In this document: positions 9,489-18,898 of the stretch, one piece after another
How positions within the stretch are numbered: position 1 is the stretch's first letter
Layout of the letters: each line of letters begins with the position of its first letter
Notes under the pieces: model-generated
Seen by the model: the letters and a program-made list of their open reading frames with translations, nothing else
What the model was told of the DNA's origin: nothing
Databases searched by the model: none
Program-made: the position numbers and the translations under genes
NCBI GenBank assembly: GCA_003612405.1
Contig: RAYR01000010.1
Span: 62,001 to 126,000, forward strand
DNA: 64,000 nt
DNA from: a bacterium 0.1xD8-71
GTDB taxonomy: Bacteria; Bacillota; Clostridia; Lachnospirales; Lachnospiraceae
Direction of reading: 5' to 3'

Positions 9489-10451
9489 TCACACAGACAC
9501 CTTCTGCATATCATCCCGGTAAAAGTCCTGACAGTCCCATCCGTTTAACCACTTAGGCGGCACCAGAATCGTCTTTACCGGATTGGGGTTCAGATAAGAG
9601 GCCCACCAGCTGAAGCTGCTGTTGGCAAGGATATGATGTTTACATTTGCTCATCAGGGCAAACTCTTCCTGGTCGCTGCCCTCCGGCAGATCCACCACAA
9701 TCACATCCCCGGCAGCTTCTTCTGCCGTCCTCCGCCCCGCTTCTTTTCTGACACCACTGTCTGTAAACTGTTCCTTTGCCCATTCCTTATCATTGGTAAA
9801 GAGGAAAAACCGGCATCCCGGATACTGCTCACGCATCCGCCTCATGGCTTCCTGATAATAGGCTTCCGTACAGATACCGCCAAAAAGCGCCTGGTTCTCC
9901 GGTGTCAGATAATCTCCTCTGCGGATATGCAGACTGACAGACTGTGTGTCTGTTATCTCCCGCAGATAACCCTGTACCTGCTTCTGCAATGTCCGACTTT
10001 CCTCTGTCCCCGGCATCTTCTCATCCTGTGATATATTCTGCGCCGCCAACAGCCTGTCCACATTAAAGGCCGCCCTTACCTGATTGGCCACCGGCATAAA
10101 ATACTTCTCCGTCTGCCAGTAACCTTCCAGATAAATATCATCCCAGGTAAAAATCTCCGGCTTAAACCGCTTGTCCTCCTCAAAATAGGATTTCCTTTTT
10201 CTCCCAAACAGTTTCCGCCTGACTCTGTGCCAGAACACAAGAGAGGCATCCAGCATCTGCTCGATTTCCTTTGGATCCGCCTTTTCATAAGTAATCCCAA
10301 AAGCCGACAGCGCCGGATCACGCTTCTCATCCTCCACAAATCCTGCCACATCGTCAATCTTTACTTCTTTCTGCAAATTCTGAAATTGCAGATATAAGGC
10401 ATACTGGAACATCTGGTTCCCCAGCCCTCCTGCAAGCTGTATAATTACCAT
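9489..10451 (-). CDS. Alpha-1,2-fucosyltransferase family (GT11)
   Basis: A 320-residue protein with the full set of GT11 signatures: LAGGLGNQMFQYALYLQ at residues 6-22, HIRRGDY at 175-181 for GDP binding, and ILANSSFSWWASYLNPNP near 270. It should transfer fucose from GDP-fucose, or a related deoxysugar, in alpha-1,2 linkage in the cytoplasm. No GDP-fucose synthesis genes are in the window, so the donor must come from elsewhere. The start at 10451 is set by GGAG six bases upstream; five extra upstream codons would begin without a site. A hydrophilic, probably disordered insertion lies at about residues 140-165. Confidence 0.88.
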   Translation of the reverse strand: MVIIQLAGGLGNQMFQYALYLQFQNLQKEVKIDDVAGFVEDEKRDPALSAFGITYEKADPKEIEQMLDASLVFWHRVRRKLFGRKRKSYFEEDKRFKPEIFTWDDIYLEGYWQTEKYFMPVANQVRAAFNVDRLLAAQNISQDEKMPGTEESRTLQKQVQGYLREITDTQSVSLHIRRGDYLTPENQALFGGICTEAYYQEAMRRMREQYPGCRFFLFTNDKEWAKEQFTDSGVRKEAGRRTAEEAAGDVIVVDLPEGSDQEEFALMSKCKHHILANSSFSWWASYLNPNPVKTILVPPKWLNGWDCQDFYRDDMQKVSV

Positions 10452-10472
10452 ATTTTCTCCGTCCATCAGCCG

Positions 10473-11570
10473 TCATCTTCCGGCTGCATGAATCATCGCC
10501 TTTACCTTTCCTTTCAGGGGAACCACTATCCGCTCATTCCACCGCATCCTGCGGCAGTACCCTGTCGGAGACCTGAAAAAAAGTTCCATCTTCTTCCGGT
10601 CACGGGAATCTGCGAAAGGATCCCCAAAAGCCGTTCTGACCCTGTCCTCATCCCTGCGCAGAATATCCTCTATTTCTTTCAGGTACTCTGCCTGTTCCTG
10701 CAAATGTCCCGCCGGCTTATCATATAACTGATAATAAAAAAGAAGCAGTCTCTTATAAAAAAAATAATCATGAATCCGGGCCAGATCCTGCCTCCCCAGT
10801 TCCTGCAAGAATTTCGTCTTCTCATAATAGGCAGGAACCTGATCCGTAAAGGTGCGCGGATTAATCTGCGTATTCATGATGCTTCCCTCTCTGTCTATTA
10901 TATAGTTATAATAAGCAGTGTCAAGGTAAATACAGCGTTTCGCCCGGGCAAGTGCAGAAGTGGCAAACATAATATCTTCATACCATTTCCCCTTCGGGAA
11001 AGAGGCGCCGTCCAGGATTTCTCTTCTGTATAATTTATTCCAGGCAGCGTTCTGGATAGAGTACTGCTCCCGCTCCTCCACATAACACTGCAAGGCCTCC
11101 TGCCCCTCAAAAAGAACCGCCCGGTCAACAGACCTGTCTTCCACATGTGTCTTATACACCTGCCGGTAACGGCAGACTGCCAGATCCGCCTGCTGTTCCA
11201 GGAGCGCCCCCAGCATCATCTCATACATGTCCGGATCAATCCAGTCATCACCGTCCACATAACCGATATAACGGCCTGTAGACTGTGCGGTTCCCACATT
11301 TCTGGCATCCGCCGGGCCGCCGTTTGGTTTATGAATCACCTGTACACGATTATCCTCCTGCGCAAGCTCATCACAAACCTTTCCCGTACCATCCGTGGAA
11401 CCGTCGTCTACCACAATAATTTCCAGATTACGATAGGTCTGCCCACAGATTGATCTGACCCCCCGTGCAATATACTCTTCTATATTATAAGCAGTCACGA
11501 TGACAGATATCAGATCCGTCTGTTTATCCATATATGCTTTTGAAGGCTGATACTGTTCTATTATCTTCAC
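10473..11570 (-). CDS. Glycosyltransferase family 2; GTG start set by the ribosome binding site
   Basis: A 365-residue GT2 protein with LISVIVTAYNIEEYIARG, VVDDGSTDGTG and the D-G-D-D site in YIGYVDGDDWIDPDMYEM. The N-terminal 120 residues form the catalytic GT-A domain; the C-terminal part has no recognisable domain. An ATG at 11582 exists, but its second codon (GAG) is part of a GGAGG sequence that lies five bases before an in-frame GTG at 11570. The GTG is therefore the better start. The gene is the last before a GT11 gene, with 21 bp between them. The sugar is unknown. Confidence 0.87.
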   Translation of the reverse strand: MKIIEQYQPSKAYMDKQTDLISVIVTAYNIEEYIARGVRSICGQTYRNLEIIVVDDGSTDGTGKVCDELAQEDNRVQVIHKPNGGPADARNVGTAQSTGRYIGYVDGDDWIDPDMYEMMLGALLEQQADLAVCRYRQVYKTHVEDRSVDRAVLFEGQEALQCYVEEREQYSIQNAAWNKLYRREILDGASFPKGKWYEDIMFATSALARAKRCIYLDTAYYNYIIDREGSIMNTQINPRTFTDQVPAYYEKTKFLQELGRQDLARIHDYFFYKRLLLFYYQLYDKPAGHLQEQAEYLKEIEDILRRDEDRVRTAFGDPFADSRDRKKMELFFRSPTGYCRRMRWNERIVVPLKGKVKAMIHAAGR

Positions 11571-11632
11571 ACAAACCTCCATGATTTCATTCTAACCGCC
11601 ATGACTGCGCATCGCGGAATCTTAAATCTGTG

Positions 11633-13573
11633 CTAACGCCCATGCTCCCTCATCCAGTCCTGGAACATCAGCACATACCAGATCTGCACCCGCCAGATAT
11701 CGCGCTGTACATAATCATTCCAGATTCTTCTCACAGCCGCCGTATTTAATATCCCCTGTTTCTCTAATAATGACGGATCCAGAAGGCTTTCTGCCCACTC
11801 CCGCAGTCCCGGCTCCTTCAACCACTTATGCAGGGGAATACTGAATCCCTTCTTCGGCCGTTGCATCAGTTCCTTTGGCACATAACGATAGAGAATATCC
11901 CGCAGTATTTTCTTACGGACACCATCCTTGCTCTTATAGGACAAAGGAAGGCTCCATGCGAACTCCACTACATCCTTATCCAGCATCGGTACTCTGGTCT
12001 CCAGGGAAACCGCCATGGCTGTACGATCCACCTTGCATAATATGTCATCCGGATGATACATCATAAGATCCATCAGCATCAGATTATGCTGTGGTTCCTT
12101 CAGCCATCCGCTGGGATACACATCCATCACCGTCCACTCTGGTACCCAGGGAAGAAGACCAATCCAATCCATCGGTATCCATTCACTGTCCATATCTTTG
12201 TGTTTATTAACCAGATTAAGTCCCTCTCCAATCTCCGAACGAAGATACAGATCTTCCATATTCTGGGCTCCCAGCAGTCTGGCCCTTGTGGCCAGATCCC
12301 CGTGGATAACTTCTCCCGCTGCGCCAAACAGAACACTTGACATTTTTCTGAGAGGATAGGGTACCTTCTTTGTCTTATTCCAGATCCGGTCCATAGAATA
12401 ATAGGTGTTATATCCACAGAATAATTCATCACCGCCATCACCGCTCAGCGACACTGTCACATGCTCCCTGGTAATCTTACTGACCAGATAGGTGGGAATC
12501 TGGGAAGAGTCCGCGAAAGGCTCTCCGAACATTCCTGAAAGTTTCGGTAACACCTGTCTTGCATCGTCCTCCGAAATATAGACCTCTGTATGTTCCGTTC
12601 CCAAATGGGAAGCAATCTTCTTTGCCACCGGTGCCTCATTAAATTTCTCATCCCACATGCCGATGGTGAATGTCCTGACCTTACGTTCACTCATGGACTG
12701 CATTAGGGATACCACTGTACTGCTGTCAATACCCGCCGAGAGAAAAGCTCCCACCGGCACATCAGCAACCATCTGTCCGGCAATGGAATTACGTAAAAGT
12801 CTCTCCAGTTCCTCTGCCGCCTCCGCTTCACTTCCACAAAACAGATTTTGCTGTCTCGAAGCAGCCACTTCTGCCACGGACCAATACGTCTTTATGGTTG
12901 GTTTATTAAATGGTGCTTTAACAATTAATATTCTTCCTGGACGCAGCTTCCATATTCCTTCATACACAGTATAGGGGGCCGCAATATATCCATAACGCAT
13001 GTAACCTCCCAAAACACGCTGATTAATCGGGTTATGGAATCCATCCAGGGAAGAGATGGAATTCAGATCCGAAGCAAAAACAAGTTTATCGTTATTTATA
13101 TCATCTTTTAATATTCCATAAAATAACGGCTTTTCTCCAACACGATCGCGGGCCAGAAATAACGTTTGTTCTTGTTGGTCATATAACGCAATCGCAAACA
13201 TACCCTTTATCATTTTCAGCGTCTCATCCAAGCCATATGCAGACACTGCTTCCAGAAGAACCTCCGTATCAGAACCTCCCTTAAAGTCCGTCACCCGTCC
13301 TTCATCAAGCAACTTTTGTTTAATCTGGATATAATTATACACCTCTCCATTGTATGCCATCACATATCGGCCGTTATGGGATACCATAGGCTGTGCACCA
13401 GACGAAGATAGATCCAGAATAGACAACCGTCTGTGTCCCAGCACTACCTTATGGTCATCAGATGCCCATATGCCGGAAGCATCCGGTCCCCTATGATACA
13501 TCTTCTCATTCATCCGCTCTATATTCTTCTGCCAATCCTTCTCCCAGTTACAAAAACCTGCTATTCCACACAT
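11633..13573 (-). CDS. asnB: Asparagine synthase-type glutamine amidotransferase
   Basis: A 646-residue class II amidotransferase. After Met removal Cys2 of MCGIAGF is the nucleophile; the glutaminase domain also has R49 and N75-G-E77. The synthetase domain has the ATP loop S279-A-G-I-D-S284, where Ala replaces the usual second Gly, and SLSGDGGDELFCGYN further on. In surface polysaccharide loci such proteins, for example WbpS, amidate hexuronic acid sugars instead of aspartate. A UDP-GalNAcA-type dehydrogenase/epimerase pair at 40402-44107 could supply that substrate. The start has GGAGG eight bases upstream. A second paralogue is at 16022. General asparagine synthesis cannot be excluded. Confidence 0.85.
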   Translation of the reverse strand: MCGIAGFCNWEKDWQKNIERMNEKMYHRGPDASGIWASDDHKVVLGHRRLSILDLSSSGAQPMVSHNGRYVMAYNGEVYNYIQIKQKLLDEGRVTDFKGGSDTEVLLEAVSAYGLDETLKMIKGMFAIALYDQQEQTLFLARDRVGEKPLFYGILKDDINNDKLVFASDLNSISSLDGFHNPINQRVLGGYMRYGYIAAPYTVYEGIWKLRPGRILIVKAPFNKPTIKTYWSVAEVAASRQQNLFCGSEAEAAEELERLLRNSIAGQMVADVPVGAFLSAGIDSSTVVSLMQSMSERKVRTFTIGMWDEKFNEAPVAKKIASHLGTEHTEVYISEDDARQVLPKLSGMFGEPFADSSQIPTYLVSKITREHVTVSLSGDGGDELFCGYNTYYSMDRIWNKTKKVPYPLRKMSSVLFGAAGEVIHGDLATRARLLGAQNMEDLYLRSEIGEGLNLVNKHKDMDSEWIPMDWIGLLPWVPEWTVMDVYPSGWLKEPQHNLMLMDLMMYHPDDILCKVDRTAMAVSLETRVPMLDKDVVEFAWSLPLSYKSKDGVRKKILRDILYRYVPKELMQRPKKGFSIPLHKWLKEPGLREWAESLLDPSLLEKQGILNTAAVRRIWNDYVQRDIWRVQIWYVLMFQDWMREHGR

Positions 13574-13576
13574 ATG

Positions 13577-14662
13577 TTATTCCTCCTCGATAATCGCGTA
13601 ATCCTCATTCACTATACGTTCTCTGATGGTCTTTCTTGCTGTTTCCATATCTTCCTGCCATAAAATATAGGCCTGATTCCAGGAATCATATTTGTCGTCT
13701 CCCCGCTTGTCCTGAAATTCATAATGTTCTATCAGATATTGTTCCAGAAAATCCGTGCACTTTTCCGCCCCGATGGCATTGGTATGACTCCCGTAATCTG
13801 CAAAATCTTCTTCAAAAACAATACCGATCTCTTCATAATAGTTATTCATATTCAAGAAAGGATACCCGTAAGATGCGGTAATCTCTTCCATATAATTAAA
13901 CATCTGCTGTTCTTCCAATGACACCCCGTAAGGAGATACCAGAAACAACGCCTCTTTGTTTCCTTTCTCCAGAAACAGGAGCAGCTCCCGCAAACACGCT
14001 TCCTGTTCCGGCGGAATCGGTTTTGTTCCTCCGGCCCCGCCGCAATCCGGCATCGGTTGCGGCCCCACCTCATCCTTCAGAGTATATCCCTTCGCAGGAC
14101 TGTCATGATGATAGAACATATTTGCCCATTCAGAGGGCAGTGCCAGCATCTTCCAGTTGGTGTGATACTTCATGATATCGAAATAATAGGTAAGCCGTCC
14201 TTCTTCGTCATCTTCCGGCACCATAGCCTGTATGGTACGAATCCGGTGAGGCGAGTATTTCATATTATCCGTCACGCCTCTGGTATAGGCCATATTTTCC
14301 AGCAGCCCCTGATCTTCTATGGTGTACATGCGCATCTCGAAAATATACAGCTCCGGGGACTGGGTCTTCTCCGCCTCCTCCACCAGATAACGCATGGCCA
14401 CAGGCCTCTGCATGTTAGACGAGAGCGGATACATGGCAATTCCCGTCTCTCCCCATAATTTCGGTGCCGCATAATAAGGAAATACAGGGCTGGAACCAAT
14501 CATGATAATATCCAGCGTACCCTTCTTCTGTGCATAGAATCCGGCAAACCGATCCTTCACATCACCGTTTGTTCTTACCATATAAGATACCGGCAAAAGC
14601 AGTGCCAGAAAGACAGCGATAAACAACGCTATCTGTACCGGAATCTTAAATTTACCTTTCAT
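13577..14662 (-). CDS. Membrane-anchored SGNH/DltD-like protein, candidate acyl-transfer partner
   Basis: A 361-residue protein with one N-terminal helix (residues 9-28) and an extracytoplasmic domain. That domain has IIMIGSSPV (G56-S-S58), resembling SGNH block I, and late in the sequence DYGSHTNAIGAEK, where D-x-x-H matches block V. Such proteins work with MBOAT acyltransferases in O-acylation of surface polymers (DltD, AlgJ/AlgX). No MBOAT gene is adjacent; the nearest are at 28135 and 55264. It ends four bases before the asnB start, so the two are likely coupled. The function is inferred from fold motifs only. Confidence 0.6.
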   Translation of the reverse strand: MKGKFKIPVQIALFIAVFLALLLPVSYMVRTNGDVKDRFAGFYAQKKGTLDIIMIGSSPVFPYYAAPKLWGETGIAMYPLSSNMQRPVAMRYLVEEAEKTQSPELYIFEMRMYTIEDQGLLENMAYTRGVTDNMKYSPHRIRTIQAMVPEDDEEGRLTYYFDIMKYHTNWKMLALPSEWANMFYHHDSPAKGYTLKDEVGPQPMPDCGGAGGTKPIPPEQEACLRELLLFLEKGNKEALFLVSPYGVSLEEQQMFNYMEEITASYGYPFLNMNNYYEEIGIVFEEDFADYGSHTNAIGAEKCTDFLEQYLIEHYEFQDKRGDDKYDSWNQAYILWQEDMETARKTIRERIVNEDYAIIEEE

Positions 14663-14687
14663 ACACCGCTCCTTTCCTTTTATCAGA

Positions 14688-15797
14688 TTATTTCTCTATA
14701 ATAGAATTAAAATATTCCCGCCAAAGACCGTTCACCCGTTCCGGTGCCAGCCTCTCCTGTATCCTGGCGGCCTCCCTGCCAAGCTTCTGTGCATAAGCAG
14801 GGTCACCCAGCAGCTTATCCATCGCCTCTTCCAGTGCTTTCTGGTCTCCGGCAGGAATGATCAGTCCATTGACCCCGTCTGTCATCAACTCCACCGTGCC
14901 ACCGCTGGGCACATCCGTGGCAATCACCGGCAGCCCCGTTGCCAGAGCCTCAATCAAGGCATTGGAAACCCCCTCTGAATAAGAAGTCAGTAAAAACAAA
15001 GATGCCTTTTCGATTCTCTGTGCCACATTGGGAATCACCCCGGGCAGTTCAACCCGCTCACCCACACCCAGCTTATCCGCCAGCTCCTTTAAATAAGCAT
15101 GTAACTCTCCGTCTCCATAGATCGTCAGTCCATACTGCGGATACTTATCATTAAGGGCTGCAAAAGCCCTTATCATCATCTCCTGATTCTTGTTGGCATC
15201 CATGCGTCCTACAGACACAATCTGAAGCTCCCGCTCTCCCTCATAACGAGGTCTGATAAAATCCGGATTCAGGGAGTTCGGAAGAATAACCGCCCGTTTC
15301 CCCACCCGTCCGGAAAAGAAAGCCCTGGATCTTTCTGTCTGCAAAATCACACCAGCCGCACATGGAAAAAGTAAATTTGCCAGCATGCGCATCAGCCTGC
15401 CGGGATATTCCTCTCTGGCCTCTCCCACCACCGACACCACCGGCCTGGTTTTCGTCCCCATTGTAGTAACAACTGTCATGAAATTGTTCTTCCCAATGCA
15501 GGATAACACCAGATCTGGTTGCCGTTCCTTCCATATCAGATGTAATTTTTTGACCCTCCGACAGAAGTTCAGTACCCGGCTTCCCGAAATCTCATTTTCT
15601 CCAATTTCAGAGATAACACGCGCAATTCCAGTTGGAAGGATATATTCCTCCTCTTTCCGGTACTGTGTCACCATTGTGACACGATACCCCTCCTGCCGAA
15701 AGTACTCCGCCAGATTCACGAACACTCTCTCTGCTCCGCCCTTATGTAGGGAGCCTATATAGAACGCTATGTGTTTTTCTCTTTCTACCTTTTTCAT
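14688..15797 (-). CDS. Glycosyltransferase family 4 (GT-B)
   Basis: A 369-residue GT-B protein. The N-terminal domain has AFYIGSLHKGGAERVFVNLAEYF, the GGAER loop common in capsule GT4 enzymes. The C-terminal domain has VSVGRMDANKN and YSEGVSNALIEALATG with the E-x7-E motif. It resembles the proteins at 25738 and 36256 closely enough to suggest paralogues. The ribosome binding site before the ATG at 15797 is poor: a GAGG directly abuts the start and AAGGA lies about 14 bases away. About 220 bp of AT-rich sequence separates it from the upstream asnB. The transferred sugar is unknown. Confidence 0.87.
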   Translation of the reverse strand: MKKVEREKHIAFYIGSLHKGGAERVFVNLAEYFRQEGYRVTMVTQYRKEEEYILPTGIARVISEIGENEISGSRVLNFCRRVKKLHLIWKERQPDLVLSCIGKNNFMTVVTTMGTKTRPVVSVVGEAREEYPGRLMRMLANLLFPCAAGVILQTERSRAFFSGRVGKRAVILPNSLNPDFIRPRYEGERELQIVSVGRMDANKNQEMMIRAFAALNDKYPQYGLTIYGDGELHAYLKELADKLGVGERVELPGVIPNVAQRIEKASLFLLTSYSEGVSNALIEALATGLPVIATDVPSGGTVELMTDGVNGLIIPAGDQKALEEAMDKLLGDPAYAQKLGREAARIQERLAPERVNGLWREYFNSIIEK

Positions 15798-16021
15798 GCC
15801 TCTTGCATAAGTTCCTTCATTTTTTTACAAAAAACTTTATTTTTTGCAATTTCATCCTGCATTTTCATGCAAAACAGCCTTAAAACGACTTTTTAATTAA
15901 ATTTCCCTTTATTTTTGTCCGTCTGAATTCACTGACAATTTCTGCTCTTTTCTGATAACTTCCTTCTCGAAATTTCATGATTTCGTTTATGATTTTGTAA
16001 TTTATAAAATCCCGTTTGTTA

Positions 16022-17920
16022 TCATTTTTGATGATATGCCTCGTACCACTGTTGAAATACAAAGAACGACCATGATAGTTTGGAGTAGTTTGCACCCGTC
16101 GCCGGACCGCCGTCACCCGTCCGAATATAGCTTTGAATCATCTCGGACACATATGCGGAATCAAAAATCGACTGTTTTTTTAAGAAATCATAACTACTGT
16201 AATCCAGCAGTTTTTCTTTCAATGGACCCCTCAGCCATTTATCAAGCGGCACTCCAAAACCAACCTTCGGACGATCCAATAAATTCCCCGGAATATAATC
16301 ACGGGCGATATCTTTCAGGATATGTTTTTTGTCTCCACCGGCATATTTATACTTGTGAGGTATCCGATAAGAGAACTCCATCACATCCTTATCCAGGATT
16401 GGACACCTGGATTCCAGAGAATATTTCATGGAAGCCCTGTCCACCTTACAGAGAATATCTCCCGGCAGATAGGTATCCATATCCACCAACATTCTTCTCA
16501 CCTGCCAGTTCTTAACCTGGTAGCTGCTTTCGATCAGATAATGTACCGGCAGCGCCTTTACTCCCGCTGGCAGTTTCCCCACCATGGCCCTCGCCATCAC
16601 CGGATAATTGCCTGCTCCAAACTGGGTCTTGCTCTCCCGCTCCCTGTTGCCGGCAATCACACGGACCCGGAACGGTAATCTGTCCTCCAGATGCATCTGT
16701 CTGGCCCCGGGCAGATGGCACAGACCATGCACCATGCCACCCAATACATCCAGTTTCTGTGCCTGGGCCACATTCTCATAAATATTATACCCGCAATAAA
16801 ACTCATCGCCGCCGTCTCCCGATAAAGCCACCGTCACATGCTCCCTGGCAAGTTTAGAAACCATCATGGTGGCAATCTGCGAACTATCGGCAAAAGGTTC
16901 ATCATAATACTTTGCTATGCTCTCCACTAGCCCGAACATATCTTCCTCGCCAATATAAAGCTCGGTATGTTCTGTTCCCAGATAGTCCGCCACTGCCTTG
17001 GCATATCCGGCCTCATTATATTTTTCCTCATGAAACCCGATGGAAAAGGTCTTCACCGGCTGATCGGCATGTTCCTGGGCAATGGCTGTTACCAGAGAAG
17101 AATCGTATCCACCGCTTAAGAAAGCACCTAACGGCACATCCGCAATCATCCGCAGAGCCACTGCCTTTTTCAGCAGATCCTTCAGCTGCTCTTTCGCCTC
17201 TTCATAGCTGTTCACCGGTTCTTGCAGCGCCGCCCTGTAAACTTCCTTCACATCCCAATATTTCCAGGTCGTAATCTGCCCGTCATGGAATTTCAAAACC
17301 ATCCCCGGCTCCAGCTTATACACGTTCTCATAGATACTCTCCGGCGCATTAATATACTGCTGAAAAAGATACCGGGAAAGCACTCCCCTGGCTATCTGTC
17401 CCTCAAAACCCGGACAATGCATAATAGGCTTTAACTCCGAGGCAAACACCAGATTGTTCTCTTCATACCAATAATAGAGAGGTTTCTTACCAATACGGTC
17501 CCTGACCAGATAGACATCCTGCGTCTGCCTGTCGTACAAGGCAATGGCAAACATCCCGTTGAACCGTTCCAGACAGGAAATTCCCCATTTTAAATAGGCG
17601 GCTATGATAACCTCCGTGTCGCAGTCCGACCGGAAGGGATAGTCCGCCAATTCTTTACGCAGTTCCATGAAATTGTATATTTCTCCGTTGTAAACTACAG
17701 AAATCCGCTTATCCTGCGAGTGCATGGGCTGATGACCAAGTGCTGATAAATCCAGAATAGACAACCGTCTCTGGGCAAAACCAACCTGGTAGTCCCCCTC
17801 CATGGGATAGATTTCCACGCCGCTGTCATCGGGGCCCCTGTGATACATGGTATCATTCATTTCCTGAAGCTGCTGTATGGTAATGTTCTTTTTACTGATG
17901 TATCCGCATATTCCGCACAT
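16022..17920 (-). CDS. asnB: Asparagine synthase-type glutamine amidotransferase, second copy
   Basis: A 632-residue class II amidotransferase with Cys2 (MCGICGYIS), R51-R52 and N78-G-E80 in the glutaminase half, and a standard ATP loop S269-G-G-Y-D-S274 plus ALSGDGGDEFYCGYN in the synthetase half. It differs clearly from the copy at 11633, so this is not a recent duplication. A reading frame extends 31 codons further up, but those codons come from repeat/hairpin DNA. The ATG at 17920 has GGAG six bases upstream and begins with the obligatory Met-Cys. Its leader carries the 51-bp repeat and three hairpins. A role in amidating a uronic acid sugar is likely but not proved. Confidence 0.86.
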   Translation of the reverse strand: MCGICGYISKKNITIQQLQEMNDTMYHRGPDDSGVEIYPMEGDYQVGFAQRRLSILDLSALGHQPMHSQDKRISVVYNGEIYNFMELRKELADYPFRSDCDTEVIIAAYLKWGISCLERFNGMFAIALYDRQTQDVYLVRDRIGKKPLYYWYEENNLVFASELKPIMHCPGFEGQIARGVLSRYLFQQYINAPESIYENVYKLEPGMVLKFHDGQITTWKYWDVKEVYRAALQEPVNSYEEAKEQLKDLLKKAVALRMIADVPLGAFLSGGYDSSLVTAIAQEHADQPVKTFSIGFHEEKYNEAGYAKAVADYLGTEHTELYIGEEDMFGLVESIAKYYDEPFADSSQIATMMVSKLAREHVTVALSGDGGDEFYCGYNIYENVAQAQKLDVLGGMVHGLCHLPGARQMHLEDRLPFRVRVIAGNRERESKTQFGAGNYPVMARAMVGKLPAGVKALPVHYLIESSYQVKNWQVRRMLVDMDTYLPGDILCKVDRASMKYSLESRCPILDKDVMEFSYRIPHKYKYAGGDKKHILKDIARDYIPGNLLDRPKVGFGVPLDKWLRGPLKEKLLDYSSYDFLKKQSIFDSAYVSEMIQSYIRTGDGGPATGANYSKLSWSFFVFQQWYEAYHQK

Positions 17921-17968
17921 ACTAATCTCCATTCCGGAGCGTTTACGCGACGGGGCGACGCAAATCTC
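17918..17968 (-). repeat. 51-bp dispersed repeat, copy 1 (includes start codon and ribosome binding site)
   Basis: Fifty of 51 bases are identical to 40346-40396, in the same orientation; the only difference is T at 17928 against C at 40356. In transcription sense it ends exactly with the start codon of asnB and supplies its GGAG site, preceded by CGCTCCGGAATG. The identity stops within the left arm of the first hairpin of the neighbouring leader. It is either a mobile palindromic element remnant or a recombination junction. Confidence 0.85.
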
Positions 17969-18056
17969 AAATTTGCGTCTGCCATCAAACAAATTTGTGG
18001 CGCTCCGGCACAAATTTGCGTGTGAAAAATCAGCACTTCAGTGTGATTTTTCACAC
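17957..18056 (-). promoter_or_regulatory. Three consecutive perfect hairpins in the asnB leader
   Basis: Three inverted repeats follow each other between asnB and the upstream deacetylase gene. The first pairs 17957-17965 with 17971-17979 (9 bp, 5-nt loop). The second pairs 17990-17999 with 18009-18018 (10 bp, loop GCGCTCCGG). The third pairs 18020-18032 with 18044-18056 (13 bp). The loop of the second (18001-18008) is an exact complement of CCGGAGCG at 17934-17941, just upstream of the asnB ribosome binding site, so a loop-leader pairing that hides the start is possible. No T-run follows any stem in the transcription direction, so these are not ordinary terminators. It may equally be an inserted palindromic element. 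Confidence 0.6.
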
Positions 18057-18095
18057 TAATTCCTCATTTCAAAGCAGGCTGCCACAATGCTAATG

Positions 18096-18854
18096 CTACC
18101 GCACTTCTTTCTCCATAAAATAATCCCGGTACTCACCGAAGTCCTTACACTCATTATCTACAGAATCCACCAATTCAATATATTTCTCCTGAATAAGCGC
18201 CTTATAATTCTCAAAATTATCATACCCCTTCCTGCACCATGCAAAAGGATGCGTCAGGATCTGTACCTTGTCAAAACCAGTAATGTTGGCCTCGTCCGGA
18301 TACCCATAACGCCAGATATGATTGGCATCTGACATATATTTCACCTGCAAGGGTGTTCCTTCCGTCACATTATCGGCAAAAGTAAAGAACTCATCCTGAT
18401 AGGCGTTCAAAATCCCATCCAGCTTGATATTTTCCTTAAGCACATCCCCGGAAGGCCTGTGCACGGAAAACTCCGTGATCTCAAAGCCAAACATTTCACT
18501 TAAAATTTCTATCTCCATCTTAATTCTCTTGCGGATCTGCTGCATGTCCGTCATGCCGTTTAAGGCAAAATGCAGACCGATATGCTGCCCTCTCTCGTGC
18601 ATATCCTTGATGATATCCATATTCTTCTTGGAAAGAATATTATAGGAATTGTTCGTCCACTGGAAAAAGTAAGTGGAGATAAAATCCATGCTCTGCTCCA
18701 CCTTGGCAAGCTGATAAGCCCTGTCCACACTATACTCCACATCGTGACGCATAATAATAAACTTATCCCTGTTAAGTGCCTGCGCATAACTGCACTGCCT
18801 GCCCGTAGACTTTATAATTCTGATAATCTCTCTGTAATCGTCAAATGAAAACAT
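18096..18854 (-). CDS. Polysaccharide deacetylase-like (NodB-fold) protein
   Basis: A 252-residue soluble protein with a NodB-like order of motifs: IIMRHDVEYSVDRA (D38 as base/metal ligand), HIGLHFAL at about 98 where a metal histidine is expected, and SVHRPSG at about 130. These suggest a metal-dependent deacetylase or a related carbohydrate esterase acting on an N- or O-acetyl sugar. No signal peptide is seen, so it probably acts on nucleotide- or lipid-linked sugars in the cytoplasm. The ATG at 18854 has GGAG seven bases upstream; a TTG six codons earlier has none. It is the first gene after the promoter at 18899-18927. Confidence 0.65.
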   Translation of the reverse strand: MFSFDDYREIIRIIKSTGRQCSYAQALNRDKFIIMRHDVEYSVDRAYQLAKVEQSMDFISTYFFQWTNNSYNILSKKNMDIIKDMHERGQHIGLHFALNGMTDMQQIRKRIKMEIEILSEMFGFEITEFSVHRPSGDVLKENIKLDGILNAYQDEFFTFADNVTEGTPLQVKYMSDANHIWRYGYPDEANITGFDKVQILTHPFAWCRKGYDNFENYKALIQEKYIELVDSVDNECKDFGEYRDYFMEKEVR

Positions 18855-18898
18855 GGTTTCTCTCCATTTCAAATTCTATAATCCACTAAACTGTTATT

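Noticed and set aside
15880..16116. 78-codon minus frame in the AT-rich gap after the second asnB
   Set aside because: It starts inside asnB in another frame, has no ribosome binding site and low-complexity content.
17921..18013. N-terminal extension of the second asnB through the repeat DNA
   Set aside because: Class II amidotransferases need Cys directly after Met; the extension would block the nucleophile and comes from hairpin sequence.
18020..18056. Intrinsic terminator of the deacetylase gene
   Set aside because: The 13-bp stem is strong, but no U-run follows in the transcription direction and further hairpins lead straight into asnB.
17957..18056. Known riboswitch or T-box
   Set aside because: I see no T-box consensus, specifier loop or known aptamer core; only simple hairpins are present.
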